DNA of 64,000 bases, from positions 3,462,881 to 3,526,880 of the forward strand of contig OZ024887.1 of the NCBI GenBank assembly GCA_964017195.1. The letters run 5' to 3'. Below the pieces are notes generated by a model. It did not search any database. It was not told where the DNA came from and was given only the letters and a program-made list of their open reading frames with translations. How positions within the stretch are numbered: the first letter of the stretch is position 1; each line of letters starts with the position of its first letter. The translations under genes were made by a program, and so were the position numbers. The stretch is from Siderastrea radians (taxonomy: Eukaryota > Cnidaria > Anthozoa > Scleractinia > Rhizangiidae). Shown one piece after another: positions 33,579-45,923 of this stretch.

Positions 33579-34340
33579 CTTCTGTAGACATTGAAAGAGA
33601 AGGCAAGGAGAAGCAAACTCCATATAGACCGAAAATGGCGACGGTTTTGAAAATGGCAAAAACAGTGAGGAAATTTAACTGAAAATTTCTTGAACTGTTC
33701 TGATTAGTTCACTGAATGTGAAACACTAATGTACACAAATGTGACAAGAGAATAGATCAGAAAACCACGAGAACAGTGAAACTCGCATGGTTTAGGAGTA
33801 GACCTGTCAATTTTGTGTTAAAGCCATTTACCAATAGAATCTGCTTTTTAATTTCAGTAATCATAATAAAATATGTGCTGTAAATTCGTTTGCAAATACT
33901 TACTGATTTGGCTGATCAAGGAAAAAATAGTCTATCGTTTCTCCCATTATATTCTTCCCTTTGCTCCAAACAATGTAAACGATGTTGGGACAGGCTTCAA
34001 TTCAGGTTAGCTTTGTCATTAGTACATACACTGTCGAATTTGTAAATAGTTGGTCAATAACGAAATAAACAAAAATAAGAGGTCTGTAAAATTTTACTCG
34101 GACGACTTTTTTTCCCCGATAGGACAAGTATGTAGTCCTGTAACTCGCTAAGTACTTGATAGCGTGTAGATTGCTGGTTAATCTGAAGAAATCAATGAGA
34201 ATTTTCAGTCCAAAATCCCTTGACTGAAACTGGAATGGAAACAACCAATGGTACACAGAAATATAAGTTGAATTGCTGATAAGTCAAGAAGGACCGTGAA
34301 ACAAAGTATAGCAGTCATTGCTTTGCAGGGGACGTTGAAA
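33579..34340. repeat. 3' flank of orphan exon, duplicated at 41484-42590
   Basis: Long words recur in the same order in both places, for example CGCTCCAAACAAT or a close variant, GGTCAATAACGAAATAAAC, and GTGAAACAAAGTATAGCAGT. The right copy contains an additional pogo-like MITE. This defines a segmental duplication of about 1.3 kb including the exon. Confidence 0.75.
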
Positions 34341-36289
34341 GACAAATACAGCATTTAGTGCTGCAAGCATGAAGCAACACACGTTAACAGGCGGTACGCA
34401 GCTCTTACAAGGTCTTCTCTGATTTGCTGAGAAAACAACAGAACAAACAACAGAACAATGGACTCTAGCCCTGAAAACAGTGGAGCTGCGTGATACCAAG
34501 GTCCAGTGAAATTAGAGGTTGTTAAGAGCTGCGTGGTATCCACGTTAACAGTTTTCTGGTTGCCAGATTGCCAACTGTCTATCGCACGGTTTATAGCTCA
34601 CTTTTTACTTTTTGAAAACCTAGCTTTGATTTTTTCTTATGCGTTAGTTGTTTAATATATTTTGTATATTGTTCTATACGTCATTTTTTTATTTTCTAAA
34701 TAGCGTCTTAAAAATTTCCTTGTTGTTTTCGTGCTGTTGGCAAGCATTTTCGCCCCTTTTTTCTTGGTATTTTGGGTCAGCACAGACTAAGGCATGTGCA
34801 TTTTCTGACCCCAGTCTTTCCGAGTCTTACAATGAACCTTTGATCAAATTTATTTAATTCTTTACCTCCTATTCAACAATTGAATTAGAATTTCTAGCAT
34901 TGTCGTCGATTGTCGGCACTCAGGTTATCAGCGAAAATTCTGCTTTTGGCCGTGTAAGGAAACTGGATGCCATGTCAAGTAAAGTGCCGTCATGAATATC
35001 GAAGTTGAGAATTTAATAACTGTTGTCATCACCAAAATTCGAGGACCACTGCAAAGAAATAAGTTGTGCGTGCATTTAAGACGTAAGCCTGGATACATTT
35101 CACGTCGAAAAATGGCATGTCGAAGAAAATGGAGCTAATTTCGGTTGAAACAGTTGAAAACGATGGGTAGCGTCCTCTGTTGTGTTAGCAAGCACAAGCT
35201 TGCTAACATTAACGACGGCCAAGTTTTTGGACCAAGCACGAACTGAAGCTCTTCCTCCTTTTCCTATGTTTCCTGGGATTAATTCAGGGCGGTCTCCCTA
35301 AGATTCTATCAGCCACAGAAACGTATTTAAACACGTTTCCTGGTAAATTGAGGACAACATTCTTAAAATAGCTATAGCCTGATGAGAGAGTGGCACGTGT
35401 CCTCTCTGTTTCTAAAAACATGCTAGATATTCTAATTCATCGTCCGATTCACAATGTGCCTGGCGGAACCTGACTTCTTCGAGCAGGGCTTGGAAGACGC
35501 CCGAAGGAACGAGTCGGCTTTTGGCCATCTTACGAACCTTTGCAGAAGAAGTTAAGGAAGTCTGGAAATGACTTTGCCCAGAGCTAACCGCGTGTTAACC
35601 ACAACCTTGACTGTTTCAACCAAAACCGGTTTTGATTGGAACGGTTAATCCCAATAGCGCACAACCAATGTAAAACCTCATCATAACTCAGAACAACAAT
35701 TTTTTTTAATTCAAGAGGTTAATTAACACACCTGGAAATGGAAAAGTTTGAATCTTGTAGCTTGCAAACTTTTAAATTTAGTTGTGTTAGCAACTAATTG
35801 ATTTGAATAGGACATCACAAGGCCATTACGATATTGCCATTAATGAACGTGTAAATCGTTTACCTCTACTACCCAATTAAAAATAAGTACCTGAGTGCTA
35901 AAAGTATTTCTTTTACCACTTGAATACTAAAAGTACTTCTATTTGGTCTTTTTTGTACTTCATTTAGTACCAGTTAACCTTTATTACTTCTTTGAAATTT
36001 GTTACTACAGGCAATTAACCGATTCGCACGTTCATTTCGTCAAACTATTACAGAACTACACAGCACATAGCAAAGCGCTACTTAATAACCTTCAGTTGTT
36101 CGGTGACACTGTAAGGTTTGGTTTCTATCAATCGAGCTCAAACCAGTTTTATTGAAACGAGGGTTGACTGCTCAGTCCCCCAAAACTATTAAATTGTTAA
36201 TGAAAACACATTCGCAAAAACGTAAAATTATAACACCCATGACTGTTGTAAATAACAAAACAAGTATAGAATAGGTGGATTTGACAAAA
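34341..36289. other. Intergenic stretch with no supported gene
   Basis: AT-rich sequence with only short frames. A few short inverted words occur, such as CAACCTTGACTGTT with AACCGGTTTTGATTGG near 35600. I see no domain or splice structure worth calling. Confidence 0.4.
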
Positions 36290-36781
36290 CTAATCATGAA
36301 ACTCATCAAATGATACGTGGAGAGAAATATTATTGTTTTGAGAAGTCAACTGCTTCATCAATAAAAAATCTATTGCCATCGAACTTAAGACAGACATGCA
36401 AGTGTTATAACAACGTCGAACAACATCCCATCGAGAGTTAACAAGACTGAGTTTAAATTTGTACACTGAATCAACATTCCTAAAAAAATGAGTTATTGTA
36501 TTAGTGAGCATTTTATTCTACAAAAAACGAAATCACGCACCTTTATTTAGGAGATAGAAATAACCATGGCAATAATTGGGTCTCAAAAGGCGCAAACGAA
36601 GCCTTTTCATATTTTGTTGAAAAATACCACCTGCTCTCAAAAGAAAGAATTGATGCCATCGAATTTGTGGCGACAGAAGTGCAGGTGAGATAGCAATGTC
36701 AAACAACATCCATCGACAGATAAACAAGAGTGACTTTTAATTTTTTCAGTCAGTCAACACTCCACTCGAGCGCTTTAAATA
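36290..36781. repeat. Local duplication including a partial PAN exon copy
   Basis: 36565-36650 repeats the exon sequence at 36870-36950 (TGGGTCTCAAAAGGCGCAAA, GAAGCCTTT). 36400-36480 and 36660-36770 share CATCGA, AACAACATCC and ACAAGAGTGA-like words about 250 bp apart. It marks tandem duplication at the 5' end of the secreted gene. Confidence 0.55.
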
Positions 36782-37949
36782 ATGACCCTTCTTCAAGTTA
36801 TTGTACCAGTTTGCCTTTTGTTCTACAATATGCGGAATCACACAACTTTGGGAGAGGAGAAGGACCTTGGCCATATCTGGGTCTCAAAAGGCGCAAATGA
36901 AGCCTTTGCACATTTCGTTGAATACAAGAACCATATTCTGGACGCGGGTAGGATAGGATCTTTCCTCGTTGGCTTTGTAACTGAGTGTGCCCTTAGATGT
37001 CTTCGCCATGCTTCATGTATATCGTTTAATATCGAGGACCCAACGACAAAAGACAGAGAAATAACATGTGAACTTTTGCGCCAACACTTGTTTAATGTCT
37101 CTGACAAATTTCAGCCAAGTGAAGAATTTCGTCATTGGAGCACTTTGGTAAGTAAACTATACGAAACGCTTGCATATAAATACATTTTTTAGTGTATCAT
37201 GTTTTTTCATGAAATAGTGATCAGTGTTGTATGAAATACATCGTAATCAAAATTAAATCAAATCAAGTTTATATACTTAAATTGAATTTCACGTTAAAAA
37301 TTGTCTGGCACCCATAAGCCGTAAGTAGGGCAACAGTCTCAACAGTCTGACCAGTATAACGGTAAAATTTTTTTGGTAGGAGTTTTCCAAGAGCTAAATT
37401 GTGAAGGGTCTTTTTCTGGCCAAATGTGGAGGGTACATGCCGGGGAATTGCGTGCATTGCATTTGCAGGAAGAAAGACGTTGCTGGGCTGAAAATGTCTG
37501 GCGTTATTTAAAATCGGTTCACGTTCAAGTATTGTAAGTAAAAGGTTGAACAGAAAATGAATACTGACTTGCTTGTAGATCTTATTGTCTTGTCATCTCG
37601 CCACGACGGGTTCAGTGATCCTGTGGATGCAATATCGAAGAAAAATATCGCAGCTGTCCAGTTTTTAGTGACGAGCCTGAAAATCTCGGAAAACCTAGTA
37701 AGCTCTGTCTACAAGGTCATAACGGCCCAAGACATTTAAGAAGGATTATATTTAAATCACCCGTAAATCTTGTTGGTATATAGGATACAAGTGAATCGTG
37801 TTTCTGCGCTCTGATTGGCTACTCAAACTAAGAAAGAGCATTTGCTTTTCACCTCTTAGCGAAGCAGCGGTCGACTAAGCGCCGGTCTTTGCCCATATAT
37901 TACCAAACAAATTAACTTTTAGGAATTAACTGGCTGTTCACATTTACCC

Positions 37950-38222
37950 TTCCCCTGGTGCTGTGCCTTGTTGTGGCGGGGAGGCTTACGTGCCCTTACG
38001 ACCCCTAGAGCTATGTCAGCTGGAGCTTATGCTCCTGGAAGGTTCAACCATGCTGAATTGGTCTACGGGAGAGGGGCCAGACTAAACAGCGCCCTGGCCC
38101 TCCAGGTTGGGGTTAAGCGCAGGGCTAACAACCCTGCCTTGTAAAACAACCCATGTTACTGAAACCTGAGGCCTTATGTGCCACTCGGCACGAAGAGGTT
38201 GAGTGAGTGAGTGAGTCACATT
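37950..38222 (+). mobile_element. LINE-head or SINE-like fragment in intron 1
   Basis: Words such as GAGCTATG, GGTTCAACCATGCTGAATTG and CCCTCCAGGTTGGGG match, with divergence, the 5' parts of the RTE-like relics at 57090-57270 and 30960-31140. It ends with a short (GAGT)n tail. Confidence 0.65.
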
Positions 38223-38963
38223 TACCACCACCATTCATCCCCAGTTTGGTGAATAATTGTCCAGTATTTTTCAACTTCGTTAATTAGAATCAACAATTCT
38301 CCATATTTGTTCAGTTCTAAAAATCGTGAAAGAAGAGTTATAGGACTTAGCACTACAAAGCCGAAACTGCTACTTTTGGATTGTTGGAAACCTCGTGGAG
38401 AAAAAAAAATTAGTTGGAAAACTGCTTTTTTAACAATGAATTAATATTTCATTAATGTTTTGATTATGCCGTTTAAGAAGATAAGGCGGTTTTCAACTGA
38501 GTGAGATATCGGTATCATGCGTGGGGCGTGGAAAGAATTACGTGAAACATGAAACACGCCCGCATGTGAGCGTGCATGGCAATACAGAACCAAAGCAAAC
38601 GTGATGTATTTTGCACTCTATTGAAAACCGCTCAAAACAAGACTGATTGCTAGGATATAACACCTGAATCTTATGTTAATGTCCTTCTCCCTAGCCTCCT
38701 TGTTTACACTTTCCATGCGTAAACGGAGGAACATGTGTTGCTGATTACAAGCGAGGACACTATGAATGCCTGTGCACCAGTGGTTATGAAGGAGAGAACT
38801 GTCAACAAAGAGGCAACCTAAGTGATTAACAGAATTTCCTTCTGAAATTAAATCCATCGAAAATTTCACGAGTGGCAAAGAAAATAACTTAATTGCTATC
38901 AGGTTTAGTGACCACCGATTTCAATTGACGATAAGTTCATCCTGACGTCGCTTAAAAGTTACC

Positions 38964-39885
38964 CCGGAAGCAGTGTTCGACACTAACTTTCATACTAATT
39001 TGCCCTTTGGGCAACCAGGTCTCTAGTTTTAGTTGCCCATGTGTTTGTTTTGATTGCTCGCCACCTAGTAAGCATCCCAGTTGCATCCATTGCCTAATAA
39101 CTCATACGATACTCAGAAAAATGTTCAAATTCTATTTCGTTAACTCAGTCAGGTTTTAACATACATTTTATTTAGAAAATTTAAAGAGTATGATACTGAA
39201 TTTTCTTACTGGTACACGAATAAAGAGCACATAAAACCTTTTATTCCCGTTCACTCGCCTCTTTCTTTTATAACCAAAACACAACAGACTACAGGTAGGT
39301 TACAGGTAGGCATTTAAACAAGAAATAATACATCTTGTTTTCCTCCTTCTCAAATTCGAGCCACGAGGTTTGGTATCTTCGTCGCTTGCTTTCGCTTTTC
39401 CCAGGCTTTTCTGTAGCGCTTCCTCCAACCTTTTCTCTTTAGCTTTTCTTTCGTGTTTTCCTTGAAAACCCGAATTGAAACAGACTCATTTTCAGAACGA
39501 ACGCCACATTTGATTGCAATGCAAAGACGAAGCATATTTGGCCGCGCGTGGAAACTGGGCTTAGAAATTTACCCATCATTCCTTGCGCGCGCTGAAGCAG
39601 GCAACAAACAAGACGATCGAACGTTTCATTTTATCTTGTTCAGAATGACCCTTTTTCAACCTTTTGCTGTGAAAATGCTCCAAAAGATTGCATTCTTATT
39701 AACAAGTAAATACTATTCACAACAAAGACTTTTCAATAAAAATTTATTGAGTTTAATTCTTGCCAGACAAGAACAAAAACTACTTGCCCGATCAGGCAAG
39801 TTGTGCCGGAATTTTACTTGCCCAACGCGTTATTTTTGTTGCCCTGGGCAAGTGGGCAAGCGTTAGTGTCGAACACTGCCGGAAG
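38964..39885. mobile_element. hAT-like non-autonomous element, about 0.9 kb
   Basis: Inverted ends CAGTGTTCGACACTAAC (from 38971) and GTTAGTGTCGAACACTG (to 39878) enclose repeated TTGCCC/GGGCAA words. Perfect 7-bp direct repeats CCGGAAG flank the element. The CAGTG start fits hAT. No transposase is visible. It lies in intron 2 of the secreted gene. Confidence 0.8.
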
Positions 39886-40302
39886 GCAAAGGTAGTGAAA
39901 AGTAGCAGAGCTCAATCTGTGAGAGTCTATTTCAGTCGTTTTAGGATGCTTGTGTTTTCCGATAAATCTAAGAAAAAGCTGAGGCTACCTTTTCCTATTT
40001 CAGTCAATTGTTATCAGTTGACAGACGACTACCCCTTCCTAAGTGGACCATTTCACATTGAATGGCTGTTAATTAATATTGTGGTCAGAATTCAAATGTC
40101 ATATCTTGAAGTGCTTATTGAACTTATGTTTTGGTACACTTAGCTCTTGGACGATCCATTGACAATCCGGGAGGCTCCTGTAAGGATATCGTGGACAAGA
40201 CAGGGCCACCCACTAGGGGACGGTGAGTACTGGATTGCACCTGGTGGCACCAACAAATCTTTCACTGTGGTTTGCGATATGACAACTGACGGAGGTAAGA
40301 TA

Positions 40303-40402
40303 ATGATGATGATGATGATGATGATGATGAGGACGACGACGACAACGGTGATGATAATAACGATGATGACGATTATGACGACTATGACGATGATGATGAT
40401 AC
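40303..40402 (+). repeat. ATG/ACG-type trinucleotide microsatellite
   Basis: A (GATGAT)n-like run with interspersed GACGAC starts immediately after the exon 3 donor. It creates a spurious methionine-rich frame. Confidence 0.85.
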
Positions 40403-40700
40403 TTTATTATGCCTTTCTCCAGTTTCTGCTGTATAAGTGAACTCGAAGCAGGACTACTACAGCCGATTGAGATACTGGGCCATTCCTCATAACATTTTTG
40501 CTTTGTTTACCCTCCTTTACCCGCTCAAAAAGAAAAATAATACTGTTACCCATATTAACACTTAGTTGAACAAAGGTACCATGGTCATAAAGTAGCTTAC
40601 ACTTCTCCAGTATCACGATACAAGAGCACTGACCTGCTTGCGTCCAGAATGTCATGCCATCCGGCAGGCCGTCTGACTTTCCATCTAACTATTATGCGGT

Positions 40701-40820
40701 GAAATAGTTGAAAAGTTGACACTGGCTGTTAAAAACTATATAAGGACGTTTCTGGATTGCAGCAACCAAAACTTCCTTATTCAGTTTTTAACAGCCAGTG
40801 TCCATTTTTTAACTATTTCG
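40701..40820. mobile_element. Small MITE with 35-bp inverted ends
   Basis: GAAATAGTTGAAAAGTTGAC... and its imperfect complement ...TTTTTTAACTATTTC enclose 50 bp. The inner words ACACTGGCTGTTAAAAAC pair perfectly. It lies in intron 3 of the secreted gene. Confidence 0.7.
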
Positions 40821-41706
40821 ATTTTTAGTTTTGCCTGGCTACGAACAAAAGATATTAATCGGTTTTTTAACTTAGTACACATATTAAAAAACATTGTACG
40901 CGGAGTTAATCAGTTAAAGTGCCGTCATTGTATGGTTTGTTATTTTAGGTGGGTGGACATTGCTGAAGCGTACAACTATTCCAGCAAACCTGAGTGATTT
41001 CTGGACAAAGACGGACACATTGTCGACTGATTACACATCTATTTCAAACTATTTGGACAACTTCCTGTTTATTTCGATAAAAGCCATTGAAGACCTGAGG
41101 CAAGCCATCCAGTTTCATCAGCTACGCTGGTACTGCTACAAGAAAAAACATGGCAGTGTTTTTCACGTGATGACAAAGAACAGCTCTGCTGGTCACAGCG
41201 TGGTTGATTACTTCTTGAAAAACCCGACACACTCCCGAAAGACAACTCCCGAAAGACAACTCGACTCTATCTCAAAACTGCGCTGAGCGGGGGGACGAGA
41301 GCACAAATAAATGGGGGTCATTCTTCACATCATGGAAAATGGCGGCTTTATCGCAGTGTTTCGACGTGGAGTGCTGAAAGGAAATTGTTTTCGCTTCGTC
41401 CGCCATCAGAGTTGTGGTGTGACGATAAAGGAAATTTGGCATCGATATCACAAGGCGATACATGGGAGATATACGCGCGTTAGCATCTGTAGACATTGAA
41501 GGAGAAAGACAAGGGGAAATGAACTCTACGTAGACTGAAAATGGCAAAAAACGGTATGGAAATCGTAACACGTATTTACAGTATTCTTTATATATAGTTC
41601 CTAGTTTCTTTGGAATGTGCAGTTTATTCTACTTTTTAATTTCAGTAGTCATAAAAATATATTCTCTCCATCATACTTGGCTGAGAGGTTGTGGACAATA
41701 TTATCG

Positions 41707-41847
41707 AAATTTCGTGGCGGTAAGATAGAAATAAAACATTTTAAAATTACAACACAGCGTTTGAGTTTGGAAACACGTTTTCCAAACTCAAACGCTGTGT
41801 CATGTTTTTTAATTGTTATATTTCGATCTTACTGCTACGAAGATTTG
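41707..41847. repeat. Near-perfect hairpin of 65-bp arms
   Basis: The arms meet at TTTGGAAACACGTTTTCCAA around 41776. ACAGCGTTTGAGTTTGGAAA pairs with its complement, and the outer arms (TTTCGTGGCGGTAAGATAG) are imperfect. It is a fold-back MITE absent from the left duplicate. Confidence 0.75.
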
Positions 41848-42263
41848 GTAATAAAATATATTCGCTGTAATTTGTTCCGTTAAAATGTGATGCGAAATGT
41901 AGCAAACGTCAACGAACGGGACAACGAGACACTTCACAAAACAACACGAGTTTCACAATTTGTACTCTGTGCACAACCCAATGGTGACTCGATTCCAGAC
42001 GTTTACAAATACACCAACCTGTTTATCGGCAAATTGCAAATACGTATTTCCCATCTTTCTCTTCGCTCCAAACAATCTGAACTATATAGGAACAAGCTGC
42101 AATTCAGGTTAACGTTAAGTACATATACTACGACCTTACACTGTCAAATTTGGAAATAGTTGGTCGAGAACGAAATAAACAAAACTAAGAGGGCTGTTAC
42201 ATTTTAATCGGGCGACTTTTTCCCAATTGAACAAGTACGGATTCCTGTATCGCGTTATATAAG

Positions 42264-42529
42264 TACAGTGGAACCTCGATTTAACGAACCTCTATATAAC
42301 GAAGTCCTGGGTATAACGAACCATATTTTTCAGCCCAGTTATGGCAAATTGCATGCAAACCTGATATAACGAACCAATTTCTCCAGTCCCCTGGCACTTC
42401 ATTAAATCCAGGTTCCACTGTACCGAGGTTCTGTTCCATACATTTTTACTAACGCCAGGCTGAAGAATATCGTTCGTTATACCGAGGACTTCGTTATATA
42501 GAGGTTCGTTAAGTCGAGGTTCCACTTTA
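42264..42529. mobile_element. Pogo/Tigger-like MITE
   Basis: The ends CAGTGGAACCTCGATTTAAC and its near-complement are flanked by TA. The inner words ACCTCTATATAACGAAGTCC are repeated inverted. This is the familiar TIR style of pogo/Tigger elements. Confidence 0.82.
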
Positions 42530-43007
42530 TTAGTTGACTTGCTGATAAGTCAAGAAGGCTGTGAAACAAAGTATAGCAGTCATTGCCTGTTTTTAAAAAT
42601 CCAGATGAACAACGAAAGATTTGCCTATGTTGGTTAGACAGTAGAACAGTTTGGTGCAAGTGATATTCTTAAGTTGATGCACATACAAGCTATTCGAGAC
42701 TGGAGAAAGAGTGCATTACGGGAATACACATATCAGCCAAAGACAAACTGATCGTGGTAAAAACAAGTAGAGTGATAACCTTGGAAAGGGAGTGCAGGCC
42801 TTCAATAAATTTAAAACACGCAACAAATGAATTTGTAGACATTTAGAGACGTACTGTATTTTGTGATGTGTTAAGGTAACGTGTTAAGGTAAATTTTACG
42901 TAAACGGCGAGGGAAAATACGTGGAAAAACGACTTGCAAAAAATTAACAACTGACTTATTTGCTTGTTTCTCATATTGTTATCTTATTGTTTAAAAGTAA
43001 TTAGAAG

Positions 43008-44545
43008 AGGGCCCTATTTAAACTACAGAGTTCTTCTGTCGAAGGCACTATCGTGTGATAGGTTGCCCGAGGAAATTTGATGTACACAACAAATATTAGG
43101 CTTATATGAAGTTTGAACATCAAATTTGCGAGGGGTCCTATCTCACATGGGGCCTGAGGCAGAAGGACTCTATTGTTTTTACGGTACAACGCTGAATTTG
43201 GAGCAAAGAAATGCTGACAATTGCAATGCGATTATTATGTCAAGAAAAATGGAGTGGGAAAGCCCCCAAGGTGATTGACGTGTACACGGAAGCCATTTTA
43301 ATGCACGTTCTTCATTTCTAATAATTTACACTAGAAATGGTTAAGAAGCTAGCAAGTTTTTCACCAATGACCAAATTTGGAATTGCACTGCAGATTTTCT
43401 TTCATTGCTTGTTTGGCGGCCATTTTGAAAAGCGAGGCAGTTTTAGCAGTGCTCTCCGGATTTAACTCCCTGGAAGAAACTTTCCACGATTAAATGCTCT
43501 CAAAAAGTCAACAAGTATTTGCTTCAGCTCACAAAGATATCCAGAGGTTGACTTGGAATTTTCATAGTGAGAACTCAACCAAGAAAATGCTATTGCGAAC
43601 GAAGCAGCAGACTTGCTCACGGAAAGTTGTAAAGCTGAAAAGATTTTAATTCACAGGAAGAGGACTTACTCTCGGTAAGGAAGCAATATTTTTTTTTACT
43701 TTGTCTTGTCATTTCCAAACATGAGTTTGTAACTAAGTCTTTTTTAAGTGAACGGTAGTAAACTTCAATTTCTTGAAGTTCTGCTTTGATTTTTATTATG
43801 TGTCGCTAGCTTCACAGAACCATAGTTTTTCTCGTCCTGAAAATGGTAGTCGATGAGAATTTGTTGAATAATAAAACTATTATCCTGCTCAATCTTGCGA
43901 AATATCCCCTGATTTAGCCAACTCGGCCTACGGCCTCGTCGGCTAAGTATCAGGTGATATTCGGGGCGATTTCGCAGGATACTTGTTAACTATGCGCTGA
44001 TAGGTGCCCGCTGAGGAGAGACACTATTCGGTCACGTGATCTATTTCGACCAATGGAGGCACCCCTGAAAAGTTAGCGTTGTACCATAATTAAATTTAGC
44101 TTAGCAAAACGTAAGGTGTGTGTGTGTTATGTAGGTGTATTATCGTATGCAAATAAAATGCAAGGAGCAGCAGAAATTTACCAATTATTGTGTTGTAGGG
44201 GTATTGTTTAAACAATAGAGTTCCTCTGTCGAAGGCACTACCGTGTGATAGGTTGCCCGACGAAATTTGACGTTCATAAACAAACATTACCCTGAGAACG
44301 TAGTTCGAAGGCTCATATGAAGTTTGAACATCAGATTTTCGGGGGATCCTATCACACATAAGGCCTGAGACAGAAGGACTCTATTGTTTTTATTGTACAA
44401 CGCTAAATTTTGAGCGAAATGCTAAATTTTGAGCGGGCACTATGCGCTGATAGGCGCCCGCTGAGGAGAGACACTATCGCGTCATGTGATCGATTTCCAG
44501 TATTGGGAGCACGCCAAAATTTAGCATTGTATACTATAAAAGTAT
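43008..44545. repeat. Cluster of DNA-transposon-like repeats
   Basis: 43010-43205 and 44203-44415 are diverged copies sharing TGTCGAAGGCACTA, GTGTGATAGGTTGCCCGA and AGAAGGACTCTATTGTTTTT. Each has internal inverted symmetry. 43995-44090 and 44448-44540 are direct copies (CACTATGCGCTGATAGG, CCCGCTGAGGAGAGACACTA). No protein is encoded. Confidence 0.65.
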
Positions 44546-45923
44546 ATAATATTATGCAATAAATGTAGAGCGGTAGTGTTATGTTAGAAAAAACAATAAA
44601 ACTAGATTTCTTTGCATGAATATTTCACCGTTCTTGGGCATAATGCCCACTACCCTCCATTAAACGTGCCTGTATTAAATCATGGGAGTTGTGTTCAAAA
44701 TGACTTTAGTTCGGTCATTTTCTGTTCAAATGGAGTATTTCAGGGTAAAAGATCTTGAAAAAAAAAAAAGCATCTGAACAATCTTGCTGGCAAACTCATT
44801 ACGGACTTGTTACGTTCAACACCATTAACATAATACAATTCTCTTTCTCCGCGGCCTGAATTTTATCAATGAAATTGGCTTTAGCCGGGAGTGATTGTTT
44901 CACCTTTTTTGGTGTATATTATTTTCGTGTATTAAAACGTCAATTGTTGCTGCTTGTGGCCAATAAAATTACGCAACATCAAGCACAATTCAAATGTATT
45001 TTTAGAACACACTATAATTATTGCTGTTAAGGGTTAGTTAAATTACGACTGTTCTTTCATTATCGGTGCAAATAACGTTTGCATATCGTCTTGTCTGTAT
45101 TATGATGTTTTGATGTTCGCATCCAACTCATTGTTCCTAGATCGATAAATGGGCGCTCGAACATCAACTAATTTTGACTCTTTGTGGCTGAAATAAACCG
45201 AATCGATCGCGGGCACTGCTAATGGAAAACAAGAACGTGTTATACGTTATTATTGTCTGTAAATTATGATTAACACTTGCTAACTGCTTTTAGAAGTGGA
45301 GTGTTTAATTATATATGATCATTAGCCAACGGAAAGTCCTTGTCAGTCTTTAGGCGTCAATTGTCGAGCTTATCGTACAGGTGATTCTCACTATGTCCAC
45401 ATTCTTAAAAGTTACAGTTTAGGAAAGACAGAAAAAAAGCAATTATATCGAGCAAATAAGTGGGTTTCGATAAACGGCCTATATTTCTTCCTTTTTTGCT
45501 CTGTTTTACTTGGAATAGATTTCGTCTTTGTCATTCTTGCTGTCGAGTATCATACGATGTCCAATTTCTGTTGACAAAATTAAAGGATGTTTTCTATACA
45601 AACAAAGGGCAAAATTCAAATTAGTACAGGTAGATCCTACAGAGGAACTAAGAACACTTCCTTGGATACATTATGTTCATCGATTATGCAAACCCTGGGA
45701 AGTGTATCTGTGCTCGGTCCACAAAAAGGATTGCGTTCGGAAAAAATAAAATCCTGTTAATTTTTTATGTGTTTGTCGGAAAGTCTGCCCCGGAAGTCTA
45801 CCCCCTCACGGGAGAGAACGAAATTAAGAGGAAAACGCCATCGAAATCCATTTGCTCAACTGAATGAGAGCGTTCCTGATTACATGACTGAGAAACAGGG
45901 CGCTCTTAACTCGCGAGTAGCCG
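44546..45923. other. 5' flank of the first receptor gene
   Basis: No repeat that I recognise. Two short frames near 45528-45860 have no domain. It presumably contains the promoter and 5' UTR of the GPCR that starts at 45924. Confidence 0.45.

Larger units (their letters stand above)
36782..41483 (+). pseudogene. Secreted PAN-EGF-fibrinogen-like protein gene (4 exons, frame broken)
   Basis: Exons are 36782-37147, 38695-38821, 40144-40294 and 40949-41483, and their splice phases fit (0, 1, 1). Exon 1 starts with a hydrophobic signal-like stretch (LLQVIVPVCLLFYN). It then encodes a PAN/apple-like domain (ECALRCLRHASCISFN, CELL). Exon 2 is a clean EGF module ([26 protein letters not shown]). Exon 3 starts a fibrinogen-like domain (GSCKDIVD, DGEYWIAPGG, CDMTTDGG) and exon 4 continues GGWTLLKRTTI to GDTWEIYAR. 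Exon 3 carries one base too many, probably in GGGG near 40217. Exon 4 has lost about 36 bp near 41230 and its frame after SISKLR. Similar architectures occur in coral extracellular and skeletal-matrix proteins. It is a recent pseudogene, or an intact gene with assembly errors. Confidence 0.7.

Noticed and set aside
40303..40440. Methionine-rich frame after exon 3 of the secreted gene
   Set aside because: Generated by an ATG-type microsatellite in the intron.
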